This document shows, one piece after another, positions 1-7,112 of a DNA stretch of 64,000 bases. The stretch lies in assembly GCA_043764015.1 (NCBI GenBank), contig JAYUKY010000059.1:1-64000 (forward strand). Direction: 5' to 3'. The DNA is from JANYGM01 sp043764015. GTDB lineage: Bacteria; Bacteroidota; Bacteroidia; Cytophagales; Thermonemataceae. Both the position numbers and the translations under genes were made by a program. Every line of letters begins with the position of its first letter. Position 1 is the stretch's first letter. Below the pieces are notes generated by a model. The model worked only from the letters and a program-made list of their open reading frames with translations. It searched no databases and was not told where the DNA came from.

Positions 1-26
1 TTATTTTTTAATTTATGCCACGTCAT
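1..26 (-). CDS. Possible first codons of a gene leaving the window
   Basis: An ATG on the minus strand at 26-24 opens eight or nine codons (beginning Met-Thr-Trp-His-Lys) and runs off the left edge. On the same strand 32 bases upstream, at 65-58, lies TACCTTTG, a good match to the Bacteroidota -7 box TAnnTTTG, which would give a short leader. No convincing -33 TTTG is visible. Too little is present to assign a function; it is listed because the promoter-like box and start codon agree in strand and spacing. Confidence 0.25.
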
Positions 27-105
27 TTTAACCACTTGTATTTTTCTTTATAAAAACCAAAGGTAAAACATTTTTTGCAACGGAACTTTTACAGTAACTT
101 TTAAT

Positions 106-588
106 TTATAAATCACAACTCACAGCCAAATTTATAATTACTTCGTCAGAAAGCAAAAAACTGCTGCCTCCTACGCCAAAATACCTACGGTTGAGCGTTA
201 TTTTAGCTGAAAAAGTGTTGTTTTTGAAGAAAAATGGCACAAGTATTTTTTTCATTTTGTCTTTGATTATTACGTCAAAATTTGCAGTAAAGTTCCCGCT
301 CACAGAACGCATTATTTCGCTACTTTTCATTGTGATGAGTGGATATTTTTCTACATCAAAATACTCACTTGTACGTAAATGAATATCTCTTAATGTATTA
401 TCAGTATTGATACTTTTTGAGTTGATAGTTGCCTCAAAACTGCTTTCTTTGAGGTTTTTCTCATCAAATCTGATGCTTGCAGAAAGCCCAGTAAAACTCC
501 CATTTACGTAAAAACCAGCATTTTTAATCTTAAAATTGATGTCAGCACTTGCGACAGTAAGCTCTTTTTGTGTCAAATTTTCATTCAT
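106..588 (-). CDS. YceI-like domain protein
   Basis: A 160-residue protein resembling the YceI/polyisoprenoid-binding lipocalin fold. It has an early stretch typed 'F.I.NAGFYVNGSFTGLSA', a central 'LRTSEYFDVEKYP' block characteristic of YceI proteins (residues about 67-83), and alternating beta strands to the C terminus. Typical YceI members are about 190 residues and are exported. This one has no signal peptide, so it is probably cytoplasmic, or its N terminus is shorter than usual. Family members bind long isoprenoid or other amphipathic lipids in a beta barrel; the ligand here is unknown. It is transcribed towards the left edge, away from the DUF4230 gene at 695. Confidence 0.75.
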   Translation of the reverse strand: MNENLTQKELTVASADINFKIKNAGFYVNGSFTGLSASIRFDEKNLKESSFEATINSKSINTDNTLRDIHLRTSEYFDVEKYPLITMKSSEIMRSVSGNFTANFDVIIKDKMKKILVPFFFKNNTFSAKITLNRRYFGVGGSSFLLSDEVIINLAVSCDL

Positions 589-694
589 AAATAAAATAAT
601 CTTTTAAAAATAATCTTTGATTTAAAATTTTTTTCACCAAATTTACATAAAAATATCAAAATCAGCAATAAAATAACTATAAAAACGCTATAAA

Positions 695-1276
695 ATGTTA
701 GCATTACAGAAATTCATTACGCCAATTCTTACGCTTATAATCATTATTTTAGGTGGATTGTTATTGTTTCGTAATAGTTTATTTTCTTTGGGAGATAAGC
801 CCGAAACCATTATTACTCACGACATTGTGGTCAAAGAAATGCAACAATTAGGCAAATTGGAGCTTGTGCGCTACAAACTCAAAGACGTAATGGAATACAA
901 AGAAGTAAAACGCTTTATGCCAGACGCAAAGGCACTTTTAATTATTTCGGGGGAAGTGGTGGGTTGCATTGACTTACAAAAAATCAAACTAAACGACATC
1001 ATAAGAAAAAAAACTGATAGCATTTTGTATGTGCGTTTGCCGGTACCAGAACTTTGCTATGTAAAAATAAATCATGCAGAATCAAGGGTTTATAATACTG
1101 AAAACACATTTTTTAGTGGTGGAGAAATAGTAGAAAAAGCCTATAAAGAAACGGAAAAACAAATAGAAAAAGCGGCTTTGAGTTCTAATATTTTGGAGCA
1201 AACCAAACAAAATGCGACTATTATCCTAAAACCTTTTTTAGAAAAAATAGCAGGAAAAAAAGTTATTTTTATATAA
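695..1276 (+). CDS. DUF4230 family membrane-anchored protein
   Basis: A 193-residue protein with one N-terminal transmembrane segment (about residues 8-26, rich in Ile and Leu) followed by a soluble domain. The soluble part has the DUF4230 pattern: 'LGKLELVRYKLKDVMEYK' at about residues 52-69, then strands ending 'LLIISGEVVGCIDL', 'YVRLPVPEL', and a helical C terminus with a conserved 'A....L' region. The topology suggests a signal anchor with the domain outside the inner membrane. Function is unknown; the family is widespread in Bacteroidota and Firmicutes. The gene stands alone, divergent from the YceI gene, and is followed by paired hairpins. The start was chosen because the hydrophobic segment begins immediately after it. 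Confidence 0.75.
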   Translation: MLALQKFITPILTLIIIILGGLLLFRNSLFSLGDKPETIITHDIVVKEMQQLGKLELVRYKLKDVMEYKEVKRFMPDAKALLIISGEVVGCIDLQKIKLNDIIRKKTDSILYVRLPVPELCYVKINHAESRVYNTENTFFSGGEIVEKAYKETEKQIEKAALSSNILEQTKQNATIILKPFLEKIAGKKVIFI

Positions 1277-1324
1277 ATATGTTTTCCCGCCACTATCAAA
1301 TAAAAATATTTGCTACCATACACA

Positions 1325-1461
1325 ATTTTAAAAAGAGATTATGGTCTGCACCGTAGAGCAACGAAGGTCTGACCATAGTCTCTTTTTAAAATGAAATCAC
1401 AGTTGTTATTATTGGTCAGACCTTCGTTGTACTATGGTACAGACCAACAATAAAAACTGTG
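1325..1461. repeat. Pair of large hairpins, inverted copies of one 36-base core
   Basis: The 331-base gap between the DUF4230 and DUF4836 genes contains two hairpins. The first spans 1325-1392 with a 22-base stem (one mismatch) closing on ATGGTC/GACCAT. The second spans 1398-1461 with a stem of about 20 bases. The interior of the first, 1341-1376 (ATGGTCTGCACCG... to ...GACCAT), is the near-perfect reverse complement of 1412-1446 in the second. The outer arms differ (A/T-rich AAAAAGAGA against CACAGTTGTTATT), so only the core is shared. This resembles a paired REP/MITE-like palindromic element or a double terminator; no coding capacity is seen. Confidence 0.7.
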
Positions 1462-1607
1462 TACGGCAGTAAAATAAAAGTATATATTTTGTTTGGAAAA
1501 ACGTAATAATTATAGTTTCTTTGCAGGATATTTTATATACTTTTTTAGTATTTATTTCGTTTTGAGATAAATCATAATATTTCAATCTAAATTTACAATT
1601 ATTTACA

Positions 1608-3197
1608 ATGATGAATTACAAGAAAACAACTTTCAGAAAACCCTTTGGAAATGTGCTTTTAATGTTCGTAATGGCGGTTTTAGCAGCGTTTATGACTTCT
1701 TGCGGTGGTAGTACTTCTTCTGCACCTCAACACGTGAAACTTATCCCAAAAAATGCGGCTATTGTGGTTGCTTTTGATGTAAAACAAATGGTGGGCAAAT
1801 CCGTTAGTTTTGAAGACTTATTCAGTCAAAAGAGCCTAGAAGCAATGGGTTCTAACGAAAAGGAAGCAAAACAAGGCGCAGATAACGCCAAAAAATTTAT
1901 GAATTCTGGCGTTGATTACCTAAATATTGGGTACGCTTTTTCAGAAGGAAAAAGTGAAGATGACTATGCCCTTGCTATTCCACTTGATGATGCCGCAAAA
2001 TTTGAAAAATTTTTGAAAGCAGAAAAAGAAGAAGTTAAAACAGAAGGCAAAATTAAGTATGTTATATCTACAAAAGAAAGTGTTTTTATTGCTTGGAAAG
2101 ATAAAAATGCAGTTATTTTCTTAAGTAAAAAAAGTGACGAAGCAGGTTTCAAAAAACGTGCAGCAGAACTTTTGGAACTAAAAGATGACCAAACTTTACT
2201 TGCCTCAAACAAAAGTTTTGCCAAAGCATTAGGCAACAAAGCGGATATTCAGGTTTGGATAGATTCTGAAAAATATGCTAAAATGAATGGTGGAGAAACA
2301 CAAATGCAAGGGCTTTCTTTGAAAGATAATTTTGCTTCTATTTCTGTGAAATTTGAAAAAGGTGAAGTTCTTATTGATGCAGATTCAGAAATGAGTGCAG
2401 ATATTGCCAAAATTTATGGAAAAATTGTTAAGTCTAGCGGTATTGATGGCAAACTTACAAAAAATATTCCTATCAAAAAACCTGCTATACTTGCTAGTAT
2501 AGCACTTAATTTGAAAGGAATTAAAGAAACGATGCAAGAAAGAGGTGTACTTGCTGCCGCAGAAAGTAACCTTAAAAAGAATGGCACTTCTGTTGATGAA
2601 ATCATTAGTGTTTTTTCTGGTGATATCTTGATTGTAGCTGGAAATGCCAATTATATGAGTCCAAAAGCTATCATAAGCATTGGTCTTAATGATGAAAAAG
2701 CATTTGACAAAATGATTATGAATATAGGTAAAGAAAATATTAAAAAAGAAGGAAATAGTTATTTTGTAATGGGCGCACCTGCTAGCCTTACTGTGAAAGA
2801 TGGCGTTGCTTATGTAGCTACAGAAAATTATATGGAAGACGTTAAAAAAGGCACAAGTGAACTAGAAAGTGATTTGGTCAAACTTGCCAAAGACAATGTT
2901 TTTGCTATGTATGGAGATGAAAGCATTGCGAAAGATTTGCCAGGTGATGATATGAAAGCCGCAACAGACGTACTATCTAATCTAATGATAAAGTCAGAGC
3001 CTATAAAAGATAAAAATGCAAAAGGAGAAATGGCTGTAAGAATGAAAGATAAAAGCAAAAATTCTCTTTTGGTACTTGTAGAAGCCGTTAAAAATGCGCC
3101 TAAAACTAAAAAGAAATCAAGAAGAGAAGAAAAAATTGAAGATGATGCGCCAGATGCAATAGACGAAACTAAACAAGAGCCAGCAAAACAACAATAA
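1608..3197 (+). CDS. DUF4836 family lipoprotein
   Basis: A 529-residue predicted lipoprotein. It has a basic N terminus, a hydrophobic stretch and a lipobox ending at Cys32 (MTSC), followed by Gly-Gly-Ser. The mature region begins with the DUF4836 hallmark 'IPKNAAIVVAFDVKQM' and continues as alternating strands and helices for about 450 residues. The C terminus is low complexity, rich in Lys, Glu, Asp and Pro. The second residue is also Met, so the start could be three bases later. The role of the family is unknown; membership and the lipid anchor place it on a membrane facing the periplasm. An ABC-type ATPase begins 61 bases downstream across a strong hairpin, and the two may be partly co-transcribed. 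Confidence 0.8.
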   Translation: MMNYKKTTFRKPFGNVLLMFVMAVLAAFMTSCGGSTSSAPQHVKLIPKNAAIVVAFDVKQMVGKSVSFEDLFSQKSLEAMGSNEKEAKQGADNAKKFMNSGVDYLNIGYAFSEGKSEDDYALAIPLDDAAKFEKFLKAEKEEVKTEGKIKYVISTKESVFIAWKDKNAVIFLSKKSDEAGFKKRAAELLELKDDQTLLASNKSFAKALGNKADIQVWIDSEKYAKMNGGETQMQGLSLKDNFASISVKFEKGEVLIDADSEMSADIAKIYGKIVKSSGIDGKLTKNIPIKKPAILASIALNLKGIKETMQERGVLAAAESNLKKNGTSVDEIISVFSGDILIVAGNANYMSPKAIISIGLNDEKAFDKMIMNIGKENIKKEGNSYFVMGAPASLTVKDGVAYVATENYMEDVKKGTSELESDLVKLAKDNVFAMYGDESIAKDLPGDDMKAATDVLSNLMIKSEPIKDKNAKGEMAVRMKDKSKNSLLVLVEAVKNAPKTKKKSRREEKIEDDAPDAIDETKQEPAKQQ

Positions 3198-3199
3198 AT

Positions 3200-3244
3200 A
3201 ACCACCCCCAACCCCTCCTTCCTAAGGAGGGGTTGGGGGTGGTT
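3200..3244. repeat. GC-rich perfect palindrome between DUF4836 and ABC genes
   Basis: Two perfect 21-base arms (AACCACCCCCAACCCC... and its complement) are separated by a 3-base loop. Neither side has a T run, so it is not a classical intrinsic terminator although it would make an extremely stable RNA hairpin. Its base composition (C tracts) is unlike the AT-rich surroundings, which suggests a dispersed palindromic repeat. It lies 3 bases after the DUF4836 stop and 14 bases before the next start. Confidence 0.85.
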
Positions 3245-3258
3245 CAAAACGCAATAAA

Positions 3259-3915
3259 ATGATTATTTCATTTCAAAATGCAACCCCAGCTCCTTTGGTT
3301 GGGGTTGTTCATTTGGATTCTCAAATTTGGAATACCAAAAAAGATTTCCTACAAGGCAAATCTTACCAAATTTATGCGCCCTCTGGCAAAGGAAAATCTA
3401 CGTTTGCACACATTATTTATGGTTTGCGTGATGATTTTGAAGGAGATATTTTGATTGATAACAAAAATACAAAACAAATTTCTCACGAAAATTGGGCAAG
3501 TATAAGACAAACAAAAATAGCTATTATTTTCCAAGATTTACGCCTTTTTGCAGACCTTACGGCTCGTGAAAATATTGAAGTAAAAACTGTTCTTTTACAA
3601 CAAAATACACAAGCAGAAACACAAAATAATATCAAAGATATGGCTGAAAAACTCGGAATAAGCCATATTATGGATAAAAAAGCCAATATTTTGTCTTACG
3701 GAGAACGCCAACGTGTGGCTATTTTGCGTGCTTTGATACAACCTTTTGAAGTGCTTTTAGCTGATGAACCTTTTAGTCACTTAGACGAAAACAACATCAA
3801 AATTGCCTCTCAAATGCTCATAGAAAGATGTAAAAAGCTGAATGCAAGTCTTTTAATGACTTCTTTGGGTTATGATTATGGCATTTCTTTTGATGAAAAA
3901 GTATTGCTAGGATAA
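3259..3915 (+). CDS. Small ABC-type ATPase lacking the H-loop histidine
   Basis: A 218-residue stand-alone nucleotide-binding domain, most like LolD-type ATPases. Visible motifs are Walker A 'APSGKGKST' (about 45-53), Q loop 'IFQDLRLF', signature 'LSYGERQR' (ABC motif with Tyr in place of the usual second Gly), Walker B 'VLLADEPF' and D loop 'SHLDE'. The switch position after the last core strand reads 'LLMTSLGYDYG' where LolD-like enzymes have 'vTHd', so the catalytic H-loop His is absent. No permease gene is adjacent. From memory, Bacteroidota have a family of such proteins ending in TSLGYDY, so this is probably a conserved variant, not a mutation. It could drive a distant permease or have a non-transport role linked to the neighbouring DUF4836 lipoprotein. 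Confidence 0.8.
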   Translation: MIISFQNATPAPLVGVVHLDSQIWNTKKDFLQGKSYQIYAPSGKGKSTFAHIIYGLRDDFEGDILIDNKNTKQISHENWASIRQTKIAIIFQDLRLFADLTARENIEVKTVLLQQNTQAETQNNIKDMAEKLGISHIMDKKANILSYGERQRVAILRALIQPFEVLLADEPFSHLDENNIKIASQMLIERCKKLNASLLMTSLGYDYGISFDEKVLLG

Positions 3916-4178
3916 GATATTTTATAAAATTAACAACGAATTATTAAAAATTCAATGAATTATTATCAGTTTTTGAACTATTTTATTTTGTTGTTTGTTT
4001 AAAAATTGATATGCTCAATAGTTATTTTTAAAAGTTAGCATATTTTTTATTTTTTTTGAAATATTTTTTATTTTTTCTAGACTTCTCATAATTTTTTATG
4101 AGCTATCTTAAAAATTAAGTATTTCAATACATTTAATAAACTTTCACCCCAATTACACAATTTTAATTTTTTTCAATT

Positions 4179-4508
4179 ATGAAAAACAAATCTCAAGACG
4201 AGCAAGTAAACCTAGTGGCACACACACTAAAAGCTATTGCACACCCTACACGTGTGGGTATTTTGAAACTTCTTGTGGATAACGAGAAAATGTCTGTAAG
4301 TGATATTTGCAAAAACCTTGGTTCTGAGCAATCACTCACTTCTCATCACCTTGCTAATATGCGTGCTTGTGGTGTGCTTAAACACGAGCGTGATGGTAAA
4401 CAAATTTTTTATTCTTTGTTGATGACAGAGGCTGGTGATTTGCTAACAAGCATTCCGTTGGCAGTAGCTAAAGCATTTGCAGCAGTTGCACCAGCAAAAG
4501 CTAAGTAA
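4179..4508 (+). CDS. ArsR-type winged-helix transcriptional regulator
   Basis: A 109-residue dimeric-type regulator. 'LKAIAHPTRVGILKLL' (residues about 17-32) is the ArsR helix-1/2 signature, followed by the recognition region 'LGSEQSLTSHHLANMRACGVL' split over helices 3-4 and the wing 'KHERDGKQIFYSL'. The cysteines present (Cys45 and Cys65) do not form the ELCVC metal site of ArsR/SmtB, so sensing may be of something other than a metal, or the protein may act constitutively. The last 25 residues are Ala-rich. The gene stands alone with a strong terminator 27 bases after its stop. The 263-base region before it is extremely AT-rich and should contain its promoter, but no clear TAnnTTTG box was found. 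Confidence 0.85.
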   Translation: MKNKSQDEQVNLVAHTLKAIAHPTRVGILKLLVDNEKMSVSDICKNLGSEQSLTSHHLANMRACGVLKHERDGKQIFYSLLMTEAGDLLTSIPLAVAKAFAAVAPAKAK

Positions 4509-4534
4509 TCATTAAAAGAAGTTTGAAAATTAAC

Positions 4535-4594
4535 AAAAAACCTTTTTAGATATTTCTAAAAAGGTTTTTTGCGTTCCGTAAGTACGACTTACGG
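4535..4594 (+). terminator. Intrinsic terminator plus second small palindrome
   Basis: Arms 4535-4550 and 4555-4570 form a 16-base stem (AAAAAACCTTTTTAGA) with a 4-base loop and a T run on the right side, suitable as the terminator of the ArsR gene. It is followed at 4576-4594 by a perfect 8-base inverted repeat CCGTAAGT-ACG-ACTTACGG of unknown role. Confidence 0.85.
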
Positions 4595-4654
4595 CTATTA
4601 ATATTAAATCCTGAAAGGCATTTTAATACAAATGAACGAATTTATAAGTGCAAA

Positions 4655-4715
4655 TTATCAATGTCGTTATCTAATTGTATTCATTCACAACTCATAACTT
4701 ACAACTCACAACTAT
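4655..4715 (-). repeat. Composite 3' element after the RDD gene: heptamers, GTGAATGAATA, ATTGATAAT
   Basis: Read on the minus strand, the bases after the RDD stop contain GA-phase heptamers (GAGTTGT, AAGTTAT, GAGTTGT at 4681-4712), then GTGAATGAATACAA, then ATTGATAATTT. The same order recurs after other genes at 8611-8660, 9331-9366 and 13255-13291. All copies are in sense orientation directly after a stop codon. Confidence 0.7.
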
Positions 4716-5456
4716 TTACTCATCAGCAGAAGTAAGGTAAGAATAATCTTTGACAATAATTTTCAAAAACTCGCTATCTTCTTCTTGGACATAGTTTAAG
4801 CCTAATAAAAGTTTGGTTTTTTGTGCTATTTTCTCCAAAATTTCGGCTTTATGTTCTTTGCGGTAAGCAATTAAAAATTCCTTTATGAGATTTATATCAT
4901 TATCAGAAAGTAGCGTAACTTGCATATATTTGGGAGAATAAAGTTCTCCAAACTGTGGCATAAGTAGCTGCAAATTCATATTTGGGGTTTTGGGTACACG
5001 TATCACGCAAGTATCAGCTGCCAAATCTCCTATTCTTTGCCCTCGCCCATTAGTAGAAATGCCAATAATAGCCACAAGCCCAGACGAAAAAGATACATCA
5101 ACCACCCTAAAAAACCACCTCAACGCATATTGCCCTATGTCGGCTTGCCTGCCGTTAGTACGTATCACTTTGATATTCATAGCTTTTTTACCAATACTTT
5201 GCCCATTTAGAAAAATCTCTGACAAAACATCATAAAAAACAATAGGAACAAAAAATAATAGATATAAAACAGTAATGCCAATACCATCACGAAAGTTTAA
5301 ATTGATATTAAGAATATCAAATATTTTGAAAATTGCAAAAATATAGGCAATTTCCACTAACATATCTATCAAAAACGCCAAAATACGCTCTCCCACACTT
5401 GCAGGCGCATATTCTAAACTAACATTTTGCGTGGTTTCTATCTTGATTGTTTCCAT
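4716..5456 (-). CDS. RDD domain membrane protein
   Basis: A 246-residue protein. The N-terminal half has the RDD family layout: 'ASVGERILAFLIDMLVEIAY' as the first helix with the conserved Arg and Asp residues, a second transmembrane helix near residues 57-77, 'LNGQSIGKKAMNIKVIRTNG' after it, and a third membrane helix around 110-130. The C-terminal 90 residues are soluble and helical. RDD proteins are inner-membrane proteins; some members are proposed transporters, but substrates are mostly unknown. The ATG directly abuts the TAA of the upstream LRR gene (TAAATG), so the two are almost certainly translationally coupled. Confidence 0.85.
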   Translation of the reverse strand: METIKIETTQNVSLEYAPASVGERILAFLIDMLVEIAYIFAIFKIFDILNINLNFRDGIGITVLYLLFFVPIVFYDVLSEIFLNGQSIGKKAMNIKVIRTNGRQADIGQYALRWFFRVVDVSFSSGLVAIIGISTNGRGQRIGDLAADTCVIRVPKTPNMNLQLLMPQFGELYSPKYMQVTLLSDNDINLIKEFLIAYRKEHKAEILEKIAQKTKLLLGLNYVQEEDSEFLKIIVKDYSYLTSADE

Positions 5457-6140
5457 TTAGGATTGTATGAAATAATTTAACTCTTCTAAAAGTTGTTTTT
5501 TGCCTTCTGCTTGCTTAATGTCAGGAAAAATTTTTATGTTAGAGAATAAATGGTAAACTCTGTCCCAGTCTGATTTATAGTTATTTAAGTTTTCGTTCAT
5601 AACTAAACTTAGTATTTTAAGGCTTTTGGGAAGATTTTTTATTGATGAAAAAAGAATAGGTGTATCAGAAAAAGATAGTTCTTTAAGCAAAGCTAGTTCA
5701 TTTATTCCTTCTGGCATTTCTGCTAACTTACAGTTTTCTATTCTTAAGACCTCCAATTTCTTTAAGTTAGCCATTATTTTTGGTACACTTGTAATTTCGC
5801 AACCACGCACCATTAGATATTCCAAATTAACTAAATTTGTTGCCCATTCAGGAAAATCATTAAAGGGTACATTTAAAATGCTTAGTTTTTTTAATGTTTT
5901 CAGTTCTCCTATTTCTGCTGGTAATGTTGGTAAATCATTTGGTCCTAATTGAATACGTAGTTCTTGCAAATTTACAAATTTCAAAAAATCACTTGCATAA
6001 TTATTTAAATTACCTTTAGATGGGTCATCTCTAAACCTAATATACAGTCTTTTGACTCTTTGAGGCGTTCTTAAAGCCTCATCAATATCAAAATATGTAG
6101 GTGTCATCAAGTTGTATAAAACACGTCTAAATAAATTCAT
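5457..6140 (-). CDS. Leucine-rich repeat protein, cytoplasmic
   Basis: A 227-residue protein without a signal peptide. From about residue 50 to 190 it contains leucine-rich repeats of about 23 residues of the form 'LKxLxxLxIxxxxLxxxPxxIxxL', similar to the short-repeat class found in Leptospira and Bacteroidota. The N-terminal 45 residues (including 'RVKRLYIRFRDDPSKGN') and C-terminal 30 residues are helical caps. LRR arcs bind proteins; no catalytic domain is attached. Its stop codon abuts the RDD start, which suggests that the LRR protein and the RDD membrane protein act together. It is unrelated at repeat level to the much more regular LRR lipoprotein at 51,970. Confidence 0.8.
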   Translation of the reverse strand: MNLFRRVLYNLMTPTYFDIDEALRTPQRVKRLYIRFRDDPSKGNLNNYASDFLKFVNLQELRIQLGPNDLPTLPAEIGELKTLKKLSILNVPFNDFPEWATNLVNLEYLMVRGCEITSVPKIMANLKKLEVLRIENCKLAEMPEGINELALLKELSFSDTPILFSSIKNLPKSLKILSLVMNENLNNYKSDWDRVYHLFSNIKIFPDIKQAEGKKQLLEELNYFIQS

Positions 6141-6190
6141 TTTTTATTGCTTTAGAAAATAATTGCATTTATATAATGCAAACGGGAAGA

Positions 6191-6297
6191 ATTTCGGAAA
6201 ATAAATTTTGTATTAGTTCCGCTGGAACTAAATACATTTTTTGCAGATTTTTCTATAAATATGCAAGTCCGCTGGACTTCAATACATTTTCCGAAAT
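6191..6297. repeat. Nested palindromic intergenic repeat
   Basis: The gap upstream of the LRR gene holds two small perfect palindromes, AGTTCC-GCT-GGAACT (6215-6229) and AAGTCC-GCT-GGACTT (6265-6279). They are enclosed by longer complementary arms, ATTTCGGAAAATAAATTTTGTATT (6191-6214, shown here in two parts: ATTTCGGAAAAT and AAATTTTGTATT) and AATACATTTTCCGAAAT (6281-6297). The whole can fold as a cloverleaf-like structure. It has no coding sense and looks like a REP/MITE-type unit. Confidence 0.65.
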
Positions 6298-6318
6298 CCA
6301 AGCCGTTCTTAGTATATA

Positions 6319-6341
6319 GAGATAAGGCAATGCCTTATCTC
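6319..6341. repeat. GAGATAAGGCA palindrome, copy 1
   Basis: A perfect inverted repeat GAGATAAGGCA-A-TGCCTTATCTC lies downstream of the retropepsin gene (on its sense strand). A degenerate second copy (GATAAGGCAATACCCTATCTC) lies at 7070-7090 after sufB, and both are followed by a similar CTnCnTTTTC tail. Neither has a long T run. They may be a dispersed repeat that also acts as a weak terminator. Confidence 0.65.
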
Positions 6342-6376
6342 TGCGTTTTCAAAAAAACATTTTTAGCAACCCAAAA

Positions 6377-6781
6377 TTATTTCAAATTATCAAAAAGTGT
6401 TATTATTGAATGGTTAAAATCTATACAAATCTTATGTTTATCAATAAAATCAAGCCCTAAAACGCCATCAAACTCTGCCAAAACACCGTGAGCAAAAAAA
6501 TCATATGCGGAAATTTCTATGTTTTCTCTTGTGATACCTAATGCAGAAAATTTAGGAATACGAAAAACCATAGCTTCAATGACCCCAGCCGCAGTTTCTA
6601 TTTGTTCTATTCTCAAAGCATTTTTGATTTCAAAACCTGCAATAAGCAACGCAGTTAAATCAATTGTTGTATGTGGTGCGCCAGTATCAAGTGCTAAGGC
6701 AATTTTATGATTAGGAAAATCACACTCAATAATAATTAAACTTTCAGGCGTTTCTCTTTTAAAATATATATTTTTCATCAT
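6377..6781 (-). CDS. Retropepsin-like aspartic protease (clan AA)
   Basis: A 134-residue protein with the layout of a single retropepsin-like domain: the catalytic triad 'ALDTGAPHTTI' (Asp32-Thr33-Gly34), a flap-like central region, and near residues 105-112 the second conserved element 'FDGVLGLDFI' (hydrophobic-hydrophobic-Gly). Such single-domain proteases are expected to work as homodimers, each chain giving one Asp. There is no signal peptide or membrane segment, so it is probably cytoplasmic. Its start is 6 bases after the stop of the 83-residue gene at 6788, so they are co-transcribed. Residues 1 and 2 are both Met and either could be the start. Substrate and role are unknown. Confidence 0.8.
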   Translation of the reverse strand: MMKNIYFKRETPESLIIIECDFPNHKIALALDTGAPHTTIDLTALLIAGFEIKNALRIEQIETAAGVIEAMVFRIPKFSALGITRENIEISAYDFFAHGVLAEFDGVLGLDFIDKHKICIDFNHSIITLFDNLK

Positions 6782-6787
6782 TATATT

Positions 6788-7039
6788 TTAAAGTAGAAAC
6801 AAACGGTTTTTAGGAATATCACTCGTATAAACACAAACGGTTATTTCTGTACCTTTTCTTACTTCACTTGCTTTGTAAGCTAGTTCTCGTTTGTCTTTGC
6901 TTGCAAATAAAACCACACCACCAACAAGTTTACTGATAATAGAAGCATTTATTTCTGGTTCTAATAATTCAGGGCTACCTACTAAAACCCACTGATTTGG
7001 GTAGTCTAGGCGTATTTGGTCTATGCTTGAAAAAATCAT
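6788..7039 (-). CDS. Small conserved partner of the retropepsin-like protein
   Basis: An 83-residue protein with no recognised catalytic motif. It starts 'MIFSSIDQIRLDYPNQWVL' and contains short strands ('GGVVLFASKDK', 'TEITVCVYTSD') ending in 'PKNRLFLL'. It is predicted soluble and mixed alpha/beta. From memory, small proteins with a 'YPNQWVLVG' N terminus often precede clan AA proteases in other bacteria, which would make this a fixed two-gene module; the pairing here (6-base spacing, same strand) agrees. It could be a regulator, substrate or chaperone of the protease; that is inference. Confidence 0.7.
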   Translation of the reverse strand: MIFSSIDQIRLDYPNQWVLVGSPELLEPEINASIISKLVGGVVLFASKDKRELAYKASEVRKGTEITVCVYTSDIPKNRLFLL

Positions 7040-7069
7040 TTTTATTTTCGTTTATATTTATTATTGTTA

Positions 7070-7090
7070 GATAAGGCAATACCCTATCTC
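7070..7090. repeat. GATAAGGCA palindrome, degenerate copy 2
   Basis: GATAAGGCAATACCCTATCTC is a mutated version of the palindrome at 6319-6341 and lies in the short gap between sufB and the 83-residue gene. The arms now contain mismatches, so pairing is weaker than in copy 1. Confidence 0.55.
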
Positions 7091-7112
7091 TACATTTTCA
7101 CACCTCCAAACT

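Noticed and set aside
191..382. Plus-strand 63-codon frame inside the YceI gene
   Set aside because: Antisense to a well-supported gene and without any domain signature.
3200..3244. Intrinsic terminator between DUF4836 and ABC genes
   Set aside because: There is no U run on either side, so despite the very stable stem it was listed as a palindromic repeat.
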